This document shows positions 22,440-33,570 of a stretch of DNA of 64,000 nucleotides, piece after piece. The stretch is taken from the NCBI GenBank assembly GCA_933207985.1, contig OW240913.1, positions 279,907,015 through 279,971,014 of the forward strand. The letters are read 5' to 3'. The position numbers and the translations under genes were made by a program. A model generated the notes under the pieces. It did no database searches. It had not been told where the DNA came from and worked only from the letters and a program-made list of their open reading frames with translations. Source of the DNA: Pelobates cultripes (taxonomy: Eukaryota > Chordata > Amphibia > Anura > Pelobatidae). The stretch's first letter is position 1. Each line of letters begins with the position of its first letter.

Positions 22440-23165
22440 TTTAAAATCCCACCCCCCTTTACTAATTTTAATTAAAAATTAACCCCTTCCCTGTCAATTG
22501 ATCACTTACTACAGTGATCAATTGTCAGGGATTACATTTTACTGTCATCTGATTTTTTGTTTTAACCTCTGAGGGTTAATTCTTTTTTTTTTTTTAACCC
22601 TCAGGGGTTAAATTTATTTAATTAATTAATTTTAAATATTTTAAAATTATATATTTAGATAGCTGGGGTGGGTGGAAGTTAGTGGGGAATTGGGGGATTT
22701 GGTGTTAGGCTAACTAGGGGTTAATGTTAAAAAAAGTTTTAAAATAAACTTTAAAAAGTTAAAAATTAAGCTAAAAAAAGTTGTAATAACATTTAAGTAA
22801 AAAATAAAAAAAACACCCCCCTTTACCCAGTCCAAATAAAAATTAACCCCTTCCCTGCCAGTCGATCACTGCCTTCAGTGATCAAAATACAGATCACTGT
22901 ATTATACTGTGATCTAATTTTTTTTAACCCCTGAGGATTAACTTTTATTTATTTTTTAACCCTCAGGGGTTCAATTTATTTAATTAATTAATTTAAATAT
23001 TTTATAATTATATACTTTGCTAGCTGGGGTGGGTGGGAGTTATGGGAAAATGGGGAATTTACTGTTAGTGCTGCTTACTGCTAGTTAGGGGTTAACGGTA
23101 AAAAAAAAAGCTTAGAAAAATTTTAAATCAGTAAAAAAAGTTTTAGCAAAGTTTAAAAAACATTA
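22440..23165. repeat. Two tandem ~364-bp units
   Basis: The block TTAACCCCTTCCCTG starts each unit region (22480 and 22844, 364 bp apart). Both copies also carry CAGTGATCA, TTAACCCTCAGGGGTT, ATTTAATTAATTAATTT and AGCTGGGGTGGGTGG in the same order. The block TTAACCCCTTCCCTGCCAG recurs in inverse orientation near 39490 inside the piggyBac element, so the array may be a piggyBac-derived non-autonomous sequence. Confidence 0.85.
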
Positions 23166-23289
23166 ATAAGCAAAACAAAAGTTTAAAAACTAGATTTTAA
23201 AAGTAAAAAAAGTAAAAAAAGTAAAAAAAGTAAAAAAAATACATTTAAAAACGCTCATTACCACTACACATGGAACAAACTAGAGAAAA

Positions 23290-24880
23290 AATGATCCCAC
23301 GCTAAGGTTCAAAATATGCCTTTTGAATTACCCCAGGGTGTTTTCTTTAATAAATAGTTTGTGTTTCTGGGGAAGTTTCAATAACCAACCATCTAAACTA
23401 CTCCAAATTGGAACATGGACACAGCATAAAACTTCAAAGTTAGAAAAAAACTGAATGGCTGCGTCTCAAATGCGCCCCTTCAGCATCCACATATACCTGG
23501 CAAAGGTAAATACGGTGGTATTGCTGTACTCAGATGACATAGCTGAGCAACATATGAAGTATTATACAGTCGTAGCACACATAAGGTTTGCAAAATATAC
23601 TGTGCAAACTCACTTTGTGTGTCAAAAAGGCAGTAAAAACACTTATTACCATTACACTTGGTACAAGCTAGCGGAAAAATGATCCCTTGCTGAGGTTCAA
23701 AATATGCCCTTTGAAATACCCTGGGATGTCTTCTTTAAGAAATGGTATGGCTTTATGGGGTATTTGGATTATATAGCGTGGTAAAATACTCTATAATGGG
23801 ACATGGGCATAGCGTAAAAATGTAAAGTTTGAAAAAAACTGGAATGGCTGTGTCCCAAATGTGCCCCTCCGATGTCCACATATACCTGGCAAACGTACAT
23901 ACGGGGGTATTGCTGTACTCAGCCGACATAGCTGAGCAACATATGAAGTATTATACACTGGTAGCACACATAAGCTTTGCAAAATATACTGTGCAAACTC
24001 ACTTTGTGTGTCAAAAAGGCAGAAAAAAAACACTACACCACTACACTTGGTACAAGCTAGCGGAAAAATGATCCCACGCTAAGGTTCAAAATATACCTTT
24101 TGAAATACCCTGGGGTGTCTTCTTTAAGAAATGGTAGGCCTTTGTGGGGTAGTTTGAATTTAAACCCTGCTAAAATGCTTGGAAATTGCACATAGGCCCA
24201 GCCTCAAAATTCAAAGTTCGGTTAAAACTGATATGGCTTGGTCTCCTATATGGCACTGTAGCTTCACGAAATAGTGCCAAAGACATTAATTGGGGGTGTC
24301 GTTTTACTCAGAAGACTTAGCCGAGCATAATATGGGGGGTTTGAACTTAGTGGCACATGTGAAATATACAAAATGCCCAGCAAAAATGCAATCCATAAGT
24401 AAAAAACGCACAAAATTATTTTTTATCACATACTTTAGCATATATTGGTGAAAAAATGGGGGCATGTTAAGGCACAATATGCACCTTATGAGATACCGTG
24501 GAGTGTCTTCTTTTACAAATGGTAGGCCTTTGTGGGGTTTTTTTTGAACAGTTAAACTGGTATAATACCCCAAATGGAAGCATAGGCCCATTAAATCCGT
24601 CTCAAAATTATACTGTGAATACTGAAAAGAACAGGCCTCCCTTTATGGCACTGTAACTCCACGAAATAGTGCCAAAGACATACACAAAATAAAACTTTAT
24701 ACAGGAATAGCACACACCAACTTTACAAAATACACATGAGAATTCTTTGTTATAAGTTGTGTGCCAAAAACCAAAAAAACACAATTTTACTCCAATATTT
24801 AGCAGAGGTTGGCGGTGAAGTGTCAAAACAACCCTAGGTAAATAGCCCGTGATGTCTACTTTATATAAATATATACTTTT
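23290..24880. repeat. ~388-bp tandem array, four or more units
   Basis: GATCCCACGCTAAGG-like unit starts occur at 23293, 23681 and 24070, giving periods of 388 and 389 bp, and a diverged one near 24458. A weak fifth start near 24818 is shorter. Each unit contains TACCTGGCAAAGGTA-like, GTATTGCTGTACTCAG and GACATAGCTGAGCAACATAT blocks. The last two match, inverted, the CTGAGTACAG/TGTTCAGCAACAT blocks at 36540-36580 and 37095-37130 in the piggyBac element. Divergence rises to the right. Short open frames repeated in phase are artefacts of the repetition. Confidence 0.85.
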
Positions 24881-25238
24881 GTGTGGCAATTTTGTTTTCT
24901 TTTATGGCTATTAAGCTTACAAGACAAACGTACCAAATTCTAAAATCGCTCCACATTAAAAGTTTATTTTACTTCTTGTGCTTTGTGACCTGTGACTACC
25001 AAAAAAAAACCTTAAAATGCCAGACACATTATATATTCTTTAAATCAGAACAACTAAATGAATTTATTTTTAATTACTTTCCTCAACCTGCACAAATTAT
25101 GCACACATTATTATTGCAAAAACTGTATTATGCTTTCTCTTTCTTTATTTTCCCTCAGCAGCAAAGAGAAAATATGTACACTTGATTGAAATGTGAATAA
25201 AAGAATAAATAAAAGAATTCTGCCTAGAAACAGAGCAG

Positions 25239-25268
25239 CCAATCAGGATACAGGAACAGTCTATAAAA
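25239..25268 (+). promoter_or_regulatory. CCAAT box and TATA box pair
   Basis: CCAAT at 25239-25243 is followed 19 bp later by TATAAAA at 25262-25268, in an otherwise AT-rich block. This is core-promoter-like spacing, but no coding region follows on the plus strand. It may be an element terminal region. Confidence 0.35.
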
Positions 25269-25569
25269 GGTCTTGAACTAGCCATCCACTTCCTCTTCTT
25301 TGCCTGTACGACCGAAGACCAGAAAGCAAACCTAAAACTTCAAACAGGAACCACGGTCACATAGGAAAACCATACGGTTCGAAAATCAGGCTGTGAAGAA
25401 ACAAAAAATATGATAAAATCCAAACTCTGGACCTGTCATAATATCAGCTTAATCTGAAAGCTACAGGAATATAGCAAAGTTATAATGATACACAAGCATC
25501 ATACAATGATATCTGAATAAAACATCACAAATGACACTTACCGCCTCTTACCTTGCAGATAATTAAACA

Positions 25570-25740
25570 TAATAACCAAGTAGTGTCCGACAACCCACCG
25601 GGATGGCGGGTGGGTATAATACTAGCCTCCGTGTCATTAATAAAATCATGACTTTAAGTCATGTTAATAGTAAAATCTTGGAATTTTATTAATGACACAG
25701 AGGCTCCTATTATGCTAAAAATATAAAATGGTCAATCGGG
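25570..25740 (-). repeat. DIRS terminal repeat region
   Basis: CCTCCGTGTCATTAATAAAATC at the left is mirrored by GAATTTTATTAATGACACAGAGG at the right with about 35 bp between. A nearby palindromic ATGACTTTAAGTCAT forms a smaller hairpin. Such nested inverted repeats are expected at DIRS ends. Confidence 0.6.
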
Positions 25741-25939
25741 CGGAAATAGAAATCCCGAAACGTAGATTCATGGGATCAATCCACCGCTCTTAGAATATCG
25801 TCAAGGGGGCTGTGCCTGTAAAAGGGTAGAAATCAGGTCGAGACGAAAGCCCCTGACAGTGCGTAACACCCATGAATCTGTGGTGATCAAAGCCAGTCTG
25901 CCCCAACGCTTAATAGGGAAGAAAGTGGAGTCAGTGTAC

Positions 25940-26281
25940 TCACTGTAGGGGTGTCTGTTGGAACGTTGTCCCCAACCCCCACGACTTGACCAGGGTCATC
26001 TCCGGGACAGGAAGAAGGGTGCTGGCATATAATCTGACTAGGGCGTGGAGCAGCGTAGGAACCTCCGTGGGCCTGTGATGGACCTCGAAATCCTCAGCCG
26101 GATGGACGGCTCCAATATCTCCCGGCCCCAGTGAAAAAACCTCATTGTCAAAATCCTGTTTAAAGTTTGATTGTGTCTTATGCAAGGCTGCAAAGGTCTC
26201 AACAAAAGACCCGAGGTCCTTCACAAAGAAATCCACGAACAGCATGCCCTTCGCTGCGGTACCGGTTCAATACCTGCTAAA
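25940..26281 (-). pseudogene. DIRS ORF1, C-terminal part beyond the LTR insertions
   Basis: It continues the ORF1 that stops at 28429: with both LTRs and their duplicated bases left out, KIAPKL is followed by VNLAGIEPV and, after one frameshift, AAKGMLFVDFFVKDLGSFVE. That continuity is the proof that the two LTRs lie inside this gene. The 101-codon open stretch from the Met at 26245 is only the tail of the protein. Confidence 0.78.
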
Positions 26282-26286
26282 TTAAC

Positions 26287-27335
26287 TGTGACGAAATGCC
26301 ATTTGTCACTGGATTGTTAGGTGACAAACTGCCCTTTGCCCTCGGTTGTTGGAGGAGCCTGATTGCCAGCCTCCTCCCTCATAACTATGGCCCTGGGGTG
26401 TATTGCCATTTAAAAAGACTATTTGGGGCTTATTGGCTTCTAAAGACTGTTTCTGCCCATTTGAATCCATGGGAAGGTGTGTCTCTTCCCCTCCCCCGTT
26501 TCCTGTCTATTGTTCTCCTGCAGGGCGTTGTCCCAGGCACACTGCCAGACCAGTTGGAACTGACTGCTTTTGTCCCTCCTTGGTCACTCAACAGCACTTG
26601 CTATGCTTTACCCCATGGCAAATTTACTCTGTTCATGGGATCTGAGTGCTGTTCACCTATATTGGGTGCTCAGATCTGAGGTATCTGAGGATAGTTTAAA
26701 CGTGGGGGTTCGGGGTAATATAATAAGAATTATGTATTTTTATGTACTTTTACGTATTTTTGCTGTTAGTGTAAAATGTAGATATTTTCTGTACCTGGAG
26801 ATAATTGAGTTTACTGCAGTGCCTTAAGCCAATTATCTCCAGGATGGAGAGGAGGGATTTCATGTTTCATGTTAATTAGTGTTCACATTGGTTTGTGTCC
26901 CTATTGTCACAGTTTACCACCAGGTCCAGGGGGTGTGCCTCTGGCCTGAAAACTTGTATATAAGGAGAAATAAACGCTCATTGGAGTCAGATCATCTTGT
27001 ACCTTCATGAAGTTTCGACTCATGTTTGGGGAATTGGAGAACTACACTCTGGGGATTGCTATAATCACTTTACTCCCCAGGGTATAATCACTAAGCTCTG
27101 CTAAGAGCTTGTTCCTGTTCCTGCTCTCTGGAATTCGGAGAGGTCGACCTACTGGAAGCTGGACCTGGGTCTTGGGTTCAGAGTGGGTGGAGACGGCGAG
27201 ACCCCAACCAAGCTGCGGTGGTTCGTGGGGTCTGCAGTGGTTATGGTGTCTGGTGGAGTGCTTGGAGACCTCGGAAAGCACTAGGAGCATCCGTCAACGG
27301 AAGGTACCTGGTCGGGTGCCAGCGATTCCGTTACA
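26287..27335 (+). mobile_element. Solo LTR 2 (1049 bp, 5-bp TSD TTAAC)
   Basis: It starts TGTGACGAAATGCC and ends CCGTTACA. Perfect TTAAC duplications lie at 26282-26286 and 27336-27340. It has a TATA-like GTATATAAGG near 26957 and AATAAA at 26969-26974. It shares both ends and internal blocks (AAGAGCTTGTTCCTG, GTCTG-rich 3' part) with solo LTR 1, so both belong to one family or to sister families. It is inserted in DIRS ORF1. Confidence 0.9.
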
Positions 27336-27343
27336 TTAACTAG

Positions 27344-28423
27344 TGTAACAGATACCCTGTTCCTGGACATTATTTTTATAAATTTCACCTAAATCGGTAT
27401 ACAAACTCAACTGAACAGATTTTGCCCCAGCTGGTTCGTTTACCGAACGCTCTACAGAACCCTTGGACCACCCAAAGCAGTCGTGTGCCACAAATTGACC
27501 CAATTGACCTTATTGACACTTGCTATAACCGCAACTCTAAAGGTTCTAAGTGGTTCACTAGGTGGCCGTTGATTCGTATGCAAGAACACATGGCGGCGGC
27601 CATCTTGTTTTGTCGAATGCATCCAGCGGGGTTTGGTCCGACGGCCCGAACACTGCTGAGACTTCCAGGACCACTTAGTTTCGTTCCAATCCATCCAAAA
27701 GAGGCGTTGTTCGGTGAAAACCATCTCCTGAACAAGGGGCACATGGCTAGCTTTCCCACGAACTATATTCGAGACATTTTGAAGTTCATGTAAGAGACCG
27801 GCTGCACAGTCTAATTTGATGGAACCATTCTGGGCAGGGGCTTTGTGTGTGCTCAGTCAGAAATAAGACTTCCATACGAATCCCGAACCCCTGATTTTTG
27901 GATATGTTGCTCACCCAGATTGGGGCTATCAGGGGATATATTTTTTATGGGGTTCATGTGTGATTTTGGGGTATTTTCAGAATGTCGATAAAATATGTTC
28001 TTTTTTGCCTGGAGATAATTGAGTTCATACAGTAATTGACTAAATTATCTCCCAGGCAGAGGGGAGGGATTGTATGCCATGTGTGCAAGTGCCTTATATA
28101 GTATCACTGTTGTTATTGGTGTATACGTTTTTGTCTCAGTCCCCAACAAGGTCCATGTGGGTGTCACCCTTGCATGGGGACTTGCATAAAAGGCCAGTGT
28201 GGCTACCAATAAACCATTCCTGGTTAACCCTCAACACATAGCCTCGTCTCGTGATTGTAGTGTAGTGTAGCTATACCATTTGCTCTTGTAAGAGCTCAAC
28301 AGCTATATGGGATTCGTGGTCAGCTGGAATGTCAACTGGAGAACACTGCAGTGCTGCTCAAGACTAGGGGAAAAGGACATCTCTGGCAGTATATACCCCT
28401 CCTCACACTGGATAACCGTCACA
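27344..28423 (+). mobile_element. Solo LTR 3 (1080 bp, 5-bp TSD ACTAG)
   Basis: It starts TGTAACAGATACC and ends CCGTCACA, flanked by perfect ACTAG at 27339-27343 and 28424-28428. It carries TATA-like CATAAAAGG near 28185 and AATAAA at 28208-28213. Internal blocks such as GGAGATAATTGAGTT and CCTCGTCTCG recur in LTR 1 or 2, so it is a related but distinct subfamily. Only three bases (27341-27343) separate its left end from the right duplication of LTR 2. Confidence 0.87.
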
Positions 28424-28428
28424 ACTAG

Positions 28429-29482
28429 CTTTGGCGCAATTTCAAGCAAGAGTGCCTTACAGCGTTATGTTGACAACGTAGTGTTCACATTGCCCAAGAG
28501 ACATATCAGTCTCTGGACCCAGCCAATGGCCTCATCATTGTCAAGAGGGGCCCACACCACCTTATTAGTTCAAAAAACTTGGAAGCTGGCCCCAGAGTGT
28601 CCAGGATCTTATCCTGACAATTGTGCAGGGAGATCTCCAACCCCTTCCTGGGCTTCCACCCAGTCTAGGTCAGAAACTGGAAGATCTGAGGATCAAACTC
28701 TGGCGTCTTACACGCCGCATCAAGGACAGAAGGCCTGGGGAATTCAGCCCACACTTTGCTGTGGCCTTCTTTGGAGAGGGGAGTAAGCATACGCAAGGCC
28801 AGATATTTAGCAATATGTTCCAGTGGGTCCCACACTGCCGAACGAGGATGACGGAGGTCGTCCAGGTCAAACAGGGGGTATCCCTGTGGGTCCCAGATAA
28901 CAACCCCCATCCCAGCCGACATATCGGTAGGACCAGCAGACACAACCACGGGTGGCTGTGAGGGTGACTTGCCAGAACCCATCCCTGGGTCGGCGTCATC
29001 CTCCCATAGGAGGCATAATCTTGGTCAATCGACCCCGTATTCCCACTCTGGTTGGAATCTGACCCATCATCATCTAGAACACATGCCTGTTTTCAGTTTC
29101 TGGACGATTTTGCCTTGCCAGTGGCTCTCTTGCATGGTGGCAACTTGCCATCTTGGACTGCCAGAGGCAAGTCTGTCAAATCAGGTAAAACCTGCGTCAT
29201 GGGTAGAGGGGTTGTATGCCTGGTTTTAGCCCTCGCCTTATGGCTCACTGGGGCCACTAGATCAGTGCGAGTCGGGAGCGCAGGCAGTGAAACCTGGGTA
29301 TGTAATAGGGCCTGCGCAAAGGACTGTGAAATGGAGGAGGACATAGTCCCCATCACAGAAGCCAGAGCCTTTTTAATGTAGCCCAGGATGGCCTGGAATT
29401 CTTGGGAGAGCATTAAACTCCACTGAAAGAGGCAATAATGGCTCAGGGTTGGGTTAATTCGGACCTTAAACCCCATCACCAC
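28429..29482 (-). pseudogene. DIRS ORF1 (gag-like), N-terminal and central part
   Basis: ORF1 of DIRS elements is thought to package element RNA. Fragments in order on the minus strand: the stretch from Met at 29482 to 29093 (KALASVMGTMSSSISQSF); 28982-28665 containing FDLDDLRHPRSAVWDPLEHI and PLSKEGHSKVWAEFPRPSV; then, after a TAG, TGWKPRKGLEISLHNCQDKI; then GWVQRLICLLGNVNTTLST and KALLLKIAPKL ending at the LTR junction near 28429. Frameshifts join these fragments and at least two in-frame stops occur. The order and motifs match my memory of frog DIRS ORF1, but no alignment was run. Confidence 0.75.
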
Positions 29483-29889
29483 GGGATTGTATACAGGAGT
29501 AGAGCTGTTTAGCTCCGCCCTCCCTCCCTATAGTTCAATTGTTGTGGTCTCTCATTGGGGTTGAGGTCATCTGCCTAATTTAAATGGGGGGTGTGGACCA
29601 GCTGAGTTTTTTTATCATTTTGTTTAAGTTCTGGCTAATAGGGCGGAACTCTGGTGAGTTATGTGTTAAATCTCTGGGGGTTTAAAGACCGGAGATGTTT
29701 GGTTACAAATTATGTGTTTTAAAGTAAATAAGTTACGTTTGTAAAATTTGTAAACTAAATACAAGACCACGGCCTTTTAAGCACAGATCTGAGTCTGTGT
29801 TTTATTATTATGTTTCTGTGCCTTACTATGTCATGTATTACCTGCTGTTCTGTGTTGGTCTGCTAAGCACAAGCATTAAAACAATGTGC
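29483..29889. other. Unassigned sequence next to the DIRS ORF1 start
   Basis: It may hold the 5' terminal region of the DIRS element, but I could not match it to the terminal repeat at 25570-25740. No coding signal is seen. Confidence 0.35.
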
Positions 29890-30325
29890 TTAAAGGACCA
29901 CTATAGTGCCAGGAAAACATACTCGCCGGGCTCTAGGGGGTGAAAGGGGTTACACTTACCTCTTTCTCCAGCGCCAGGCAGGGGACTCTCCACTTCCTCT
30001 CCGCCTCCTCTCCTCCGCCTCGGCTGAATGCGCATGTTCGTCAAGAGCCGCGCGCGCATTCAGCCAGTCTCATAGCAAAGCATTCATAATGCTTTCCTAT
30101 GGACGCTGGCGTCTTCTCACTGATTTTCGCAGTGAGAAGCGCGGAAGCACCTCTAGCGGCTGTCAATGAGACAGCCACTAGAGGCTGGATTAACCCTATT
30201 ATAAACATAGCAGTTTCTGTGAAACTGCTATTTTTATAGAAAAAAGGGTTAACCCTAGCTGGACCTGGCACCAAGACCACTTCATTAAGCTGAAGTGGTC
30301 TGGGTGCCTATAGTGGTCCTTTATA
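29890..30325. mobile_element. T2-like MITE, near complete
   Basis: TTAAAGGACCACTATAGTGCC on the left (given only to 20 bases: TTAAAGGACCACTATAGTGC) is matched by CTATAGTGGTCCTTTATAA on the right. It contains an internal palindrome around CACTTCA and TGAAGTGGTC and the usual GACAGCCACTAGAGG block. Confidence 0.85.
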
Positions 30326-30935
30326 AGACACGACACCTGCCATCAAGATTTCAGTATTTTTTATTTAAGTTCATTAAATTTAATTAAATGTTATGATATA
30401 TTTTTATTAATGATGCATATTGCTTATTTATTTTTATTTTTGCTTTTTTTTAAATCTGGATGATTTTGAGTAGGACTCTACTGTTAACTGATCAACTGTT
30501 GCACAGCCTAACTTGTCTGCTGCTACAGTTTATACAATCATAATAATAAGCATTTAGGTTGAGTAGCAGATGGTCCAACATGGCTGCTTAGACAGATAAA
30601 GGTGAAATTAAAAAAAAAATAGAAAATTATACTTCATAAAAAATATATATAATTACGTTTATTAAATGTAATAAAGTTTTAAAAAATGAGAAGTGAAAAG
30701 TTGTTGACAGTTGTCTCGTAAGTGAATATCTAGCAGTATAAAGGTGTTTTATTTGACCTAAGACTGTGCTGCAATGTGCCTTGTCAGTGAAAGATTTTCG
30801 AATTTGTCCCATATTGTGCTCCTATTAAAAAAAAAAAAAGGAATTCTGGGCTAGCGCTGGGAACTGATTTTGTTCCTTTGGCTGCCATCTGACAAACGAC
30901 TTAAAAGATTTTGTCTCAAATGAGATCCATCAGAC

Positions 30936-31549
30936 TTAAAAGGATTCTATAGTGTAAGGCAGGGGTTCCCAACCCAGTCCTCAGGTACCCCCTACCAGTC
31001 CAGGATTTAGGGATTATCCTATTGTGTCTAAAGTGTTGTTTTTTTATTTCTTCTAAAAACACCTTATACACAACTGGGTAATCTATAAATCCTGGACTGT
31101 TAGGGAATATTTGAGGACTGGGTTGGGAACCACTGGTGTAAGGGATACAAACCTGCAAGTGTTAATAAACCCTTTTAACATTTAACCAATTCCAGCGCCG
31201 ATGTCCCTCTGCCTCGTCCGACGTCATCCGATGGGGGGGCTAATGTGCATGCACAGCGAGTGCTGCTAGCACATTAGGCTCTCCCCTTAGGAAAACATTG
31301 CTCCGAAGCTTTACTCTGGGGATTTTACTGATGCTGGATGTCCTCATGCAGAGTATCAGGTAGTCAAAGCACGCAGGAAGTGGCTGCCTGATTGACAGTC
31401 ACTAGAGGCGGTCTTAGTCTTGCAATGTAATCATTGCAGTTTCTCTAAAAGCGCAATGATTTACATTGCAGGACTAAGGGGGACAGGGGCACTGGTCCCA
31501 GACCACTTCAATGAGCTGAGGTAATCTGTGTGTTTATAGTGTCCCTTTG
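30936..31549. mobile_element. T2-like MITE interrupted by a hAT MITE
   Basis: The left end TTAAAAGGATTCTATAG at 30936 and right end TATAGTGTCCCTTTGA at 31549 are inverted. The inside carries CAGCGCCGATGTCCCTCTGCC and AGTCACTAGAGGCGG blocks of this MITE group. A hAT-type MITE is inserted just inside the left end. Confidence 0.8.
30960..31135. mobile_element. hAT-type MITE, 176 bp, 8-bp TSD
   Basis: Terminal repeats CAGGGGTTCCCAACCCAGTC and GACTGGGTTGGGAACCACTG are inverted. Perfect 8-bp duplications GTGTAAGG lie at 30952-30959 and 31136-31143. An 8-bp duplication and CAGGG ends define the hAT superfamily. Confidence 0.92.
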
Positions 31550-32439
31550 ACAATCTGCAGCATGTCTGCCAAACTGAAAAAGCCAGAATCTAGTCTCCAC
31601 TGTGAACTCATAATTTCTTCTATAATAAAACCGTAACAAAAAGGTGATACATCTCTCAATTTCCTTATAGAAATTCTCAGTTATTTGTTCTTAGTTCATA
31701 CATAATTATGTTTTTCATCTATAACATTAGCAGCAGCTACTGAAATATTTACAAAAACTTTTTATTTTTTTAAGACGGGTCAGTCATTTGTAAAATCACA
31801 TCTCTATTGATCCAATGCTGTAATTTTTTCCCCTTTCTCCTTACAATTTGATTAAATAACTTCAATAATCTTCTCTACAGGTTCCTGAATTATCTCCATG
31901 GATATTCATAATGATTGCTATTTATTCTACAAAAAAAAAAAAAGACTTGGTTGGTTTAATATTTTTACAGAGCAGTATCTGCCGTATAAAAAGTAAAATC
32001 TTTATCAACATTGTATAGCTCATTATACATCAATTATTTTTATAATAATACTATGTGCATGTGTATTAGTAGCAACAGGTGAGGGTTGGAGGGGGACATT
32101 AGGTTCCCCTCCATTTATTTTAGTAGTCCCCACTTGCACTGCAAAGGTAGGGGCACGAGGGGGGGGATGGCACTATGTTCCTCCCCCTTTATAAACCATG
32201 GGAGACCTGTTTCAGTTCCCCATTTTTCGGATTAGTGGCTTTGAAGCAATAGCTGCCCAGTTGCTAGTCTTTTTTTAAAACAGCAAGCAGCCACTGTCTG
32301 TTTGCGCTTTAGTAGACATGGCCCTTCTCGCAGCAAGGCAGGTAGAGGCAGGAGGTAGGATTTACTCTCCCTTATTTACTAATTCCAAAAAGAGAGATTT
32401 TCATAATTTTGGTCTTTCAGTTTTAAATAGAAAGAAAAG
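31550..32439. other. AT-rich unique DNA, no gene seen
   Basis: A run of A near 31930 and a G-rich patch near 32070-32170 are the only notable features. Confidence 0.4.
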
Positions 32440-33085
32440 TATCTATCTGCTAAAAAGCTCCCTATTTTGATACCTTAAATAGGGCAATCCTACAATTATG
32501 CCAATTTAGGGAGTTACCTACTAAAAAGCTACAAGAAACATAATGGCTAAATTCAATCCGAAAACAAATGCACAAATTATCAAAATTTTGTTCGGTCAAA
32601 ATTAAAAAAAAAATTTAATCGGAGCCTAATCCTAAATAGGGCAATCCTACGTAGGAGTACCATATTAGGGGAGCTATCTACTAAACAGTGACCTAAGTAG
32701 GTATCCTAAGTATGGCAATCTAACATAAGGATAGCAAATTAGGTAAGCTATCTGCTAAACAGTTGCCTAATTTGGTATCCCAAGTAGAGCAATCCAGCAT
32801 AAAGATATGAAATTAGAGGAGCTATCTACCAAACAACACTGTAATTTGGTATCCTAAGTATGGCAATCCCACATAAGGGTAACAAATTAGGTAAGCTATC
32901 TACTAAACAGTACCACAATTTGATATCCTAAGTAGGGGACATTTCACATAAGGTTAACAAATTAGGGTAGCTATTTACTAAACTGCGTACTAGATTTGTA
33001 TCCCTAAATATGAAATCCCAAATATGGGTACCAAATTAGGGTAGTTATCTACTAAAAAAAGCCTTATTTGGTATCCTTATGTAGG
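32440..33085. repeat. 74-bp minisatellite, about eight units
   Basis: The block AGCTATCTACTAAACAGT recurs at 32672, 32746, 32820, 32894, 32969 and 33043, giving periods of 74, 74, 74, 75 and 74 bp. Earlier, more diverged units start near 32445 and 32512. Each unit has GGTATCCTAAGTA, GGCAATC and AAATTAGG blocks. There is no coding potential. Confidence 0.92.
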
Positions 33086-33089
33086 CAAT

Positions 33090-33570
33090 CAGGGCTGCCA
33101 TCAGGGGGTGACAGCCAGTACTCCTGTGTGTGTAGTGTTGTCATTTGATTGCAGTGGTGTATTTGTATTTAGTTTGGGGTTAGAAGGCAGGGGTGTTGGC
33201 ATTTCAATGTTCTAATATATGCACACGTACACATACACTGACCTATACTGACAAATACACTGCCACATGAACATAAATGCACACACACATACTGACACAC
33301 CTAGATACACACACTGCCACACAAATCAGATACACACATTTGCTCACTGACACATATACAAAACTCAACAAATATAAATACATACAGAGCCAACATAGAA
33401 GGATTTACATATTATAGCTACCCTGCTGGCTCTATACATTTTGGCTGATGGGAGACTGAGGCTGGTCAAGGCTCTGTGTTCCTCCTCCTACCCATGCAGT
33501 GCTCAGTGAGCTGGGAGGAAGCTCCATGACCTGAACTTACTTCTTCTCAGTACTTCTGATCTGACAGGTG
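33090..33570. mobile_element. hAT-like non-autonomous fragment with CA-rich middle
   Basis: CAGGGCTGCCATCAGGGGG at about 33091 looks like a hAT-type left end. It is followed by a CA-rich part with ACTGACACAC units (33230-33360) and a GC-richer tail. No matching right end was found. Confidence 0.4.

Larger units (their letters stand above)
25570..29482 (-). mobile_element. DIRS-like retrotransposon, internally deleted, split by two LTRs
   Basis: Read on the minus strand it has an ORF1 (gag-like) N-terminal part at 29482-28429, its C-terminal part at 26262-25940, the first ~40 codons of the RT (FPIKRWGRLAL ... WVLRTVRGFRLDL, about 25930-25810), then an abrupt switch to a terminal region at 25570-25740. 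Almost all of RT, RNase H and the tyrosine recombinase is missing. The terminal region holds an imperfect inverted pair, GTGTCATTAATAAAAT and its complement. The gag domains resemble amphibian DIRS elements. Two solo LTRs interrupt ORF1. Confidence 0.8.

Noticed and set aside
23455..24071. Two similar 75-80 residue frames that look like a duplicated small gene
   Set aside because: They are phase-matched readings of the 388-bp tandem unit; the units are AT-rich, diverge with indels and have no coding signature.
27422..27793. 123-residue plus-strand frame
   Set aside because: It lies within solo LTR 3; no gag or pol motif.
32440..33085. Regularly spaced repeats as a possible CRISPR array
   Set aside because: Units are contiguous 74-bp tandem copies without unique spacers, and the context is a vertebrate-type genome.
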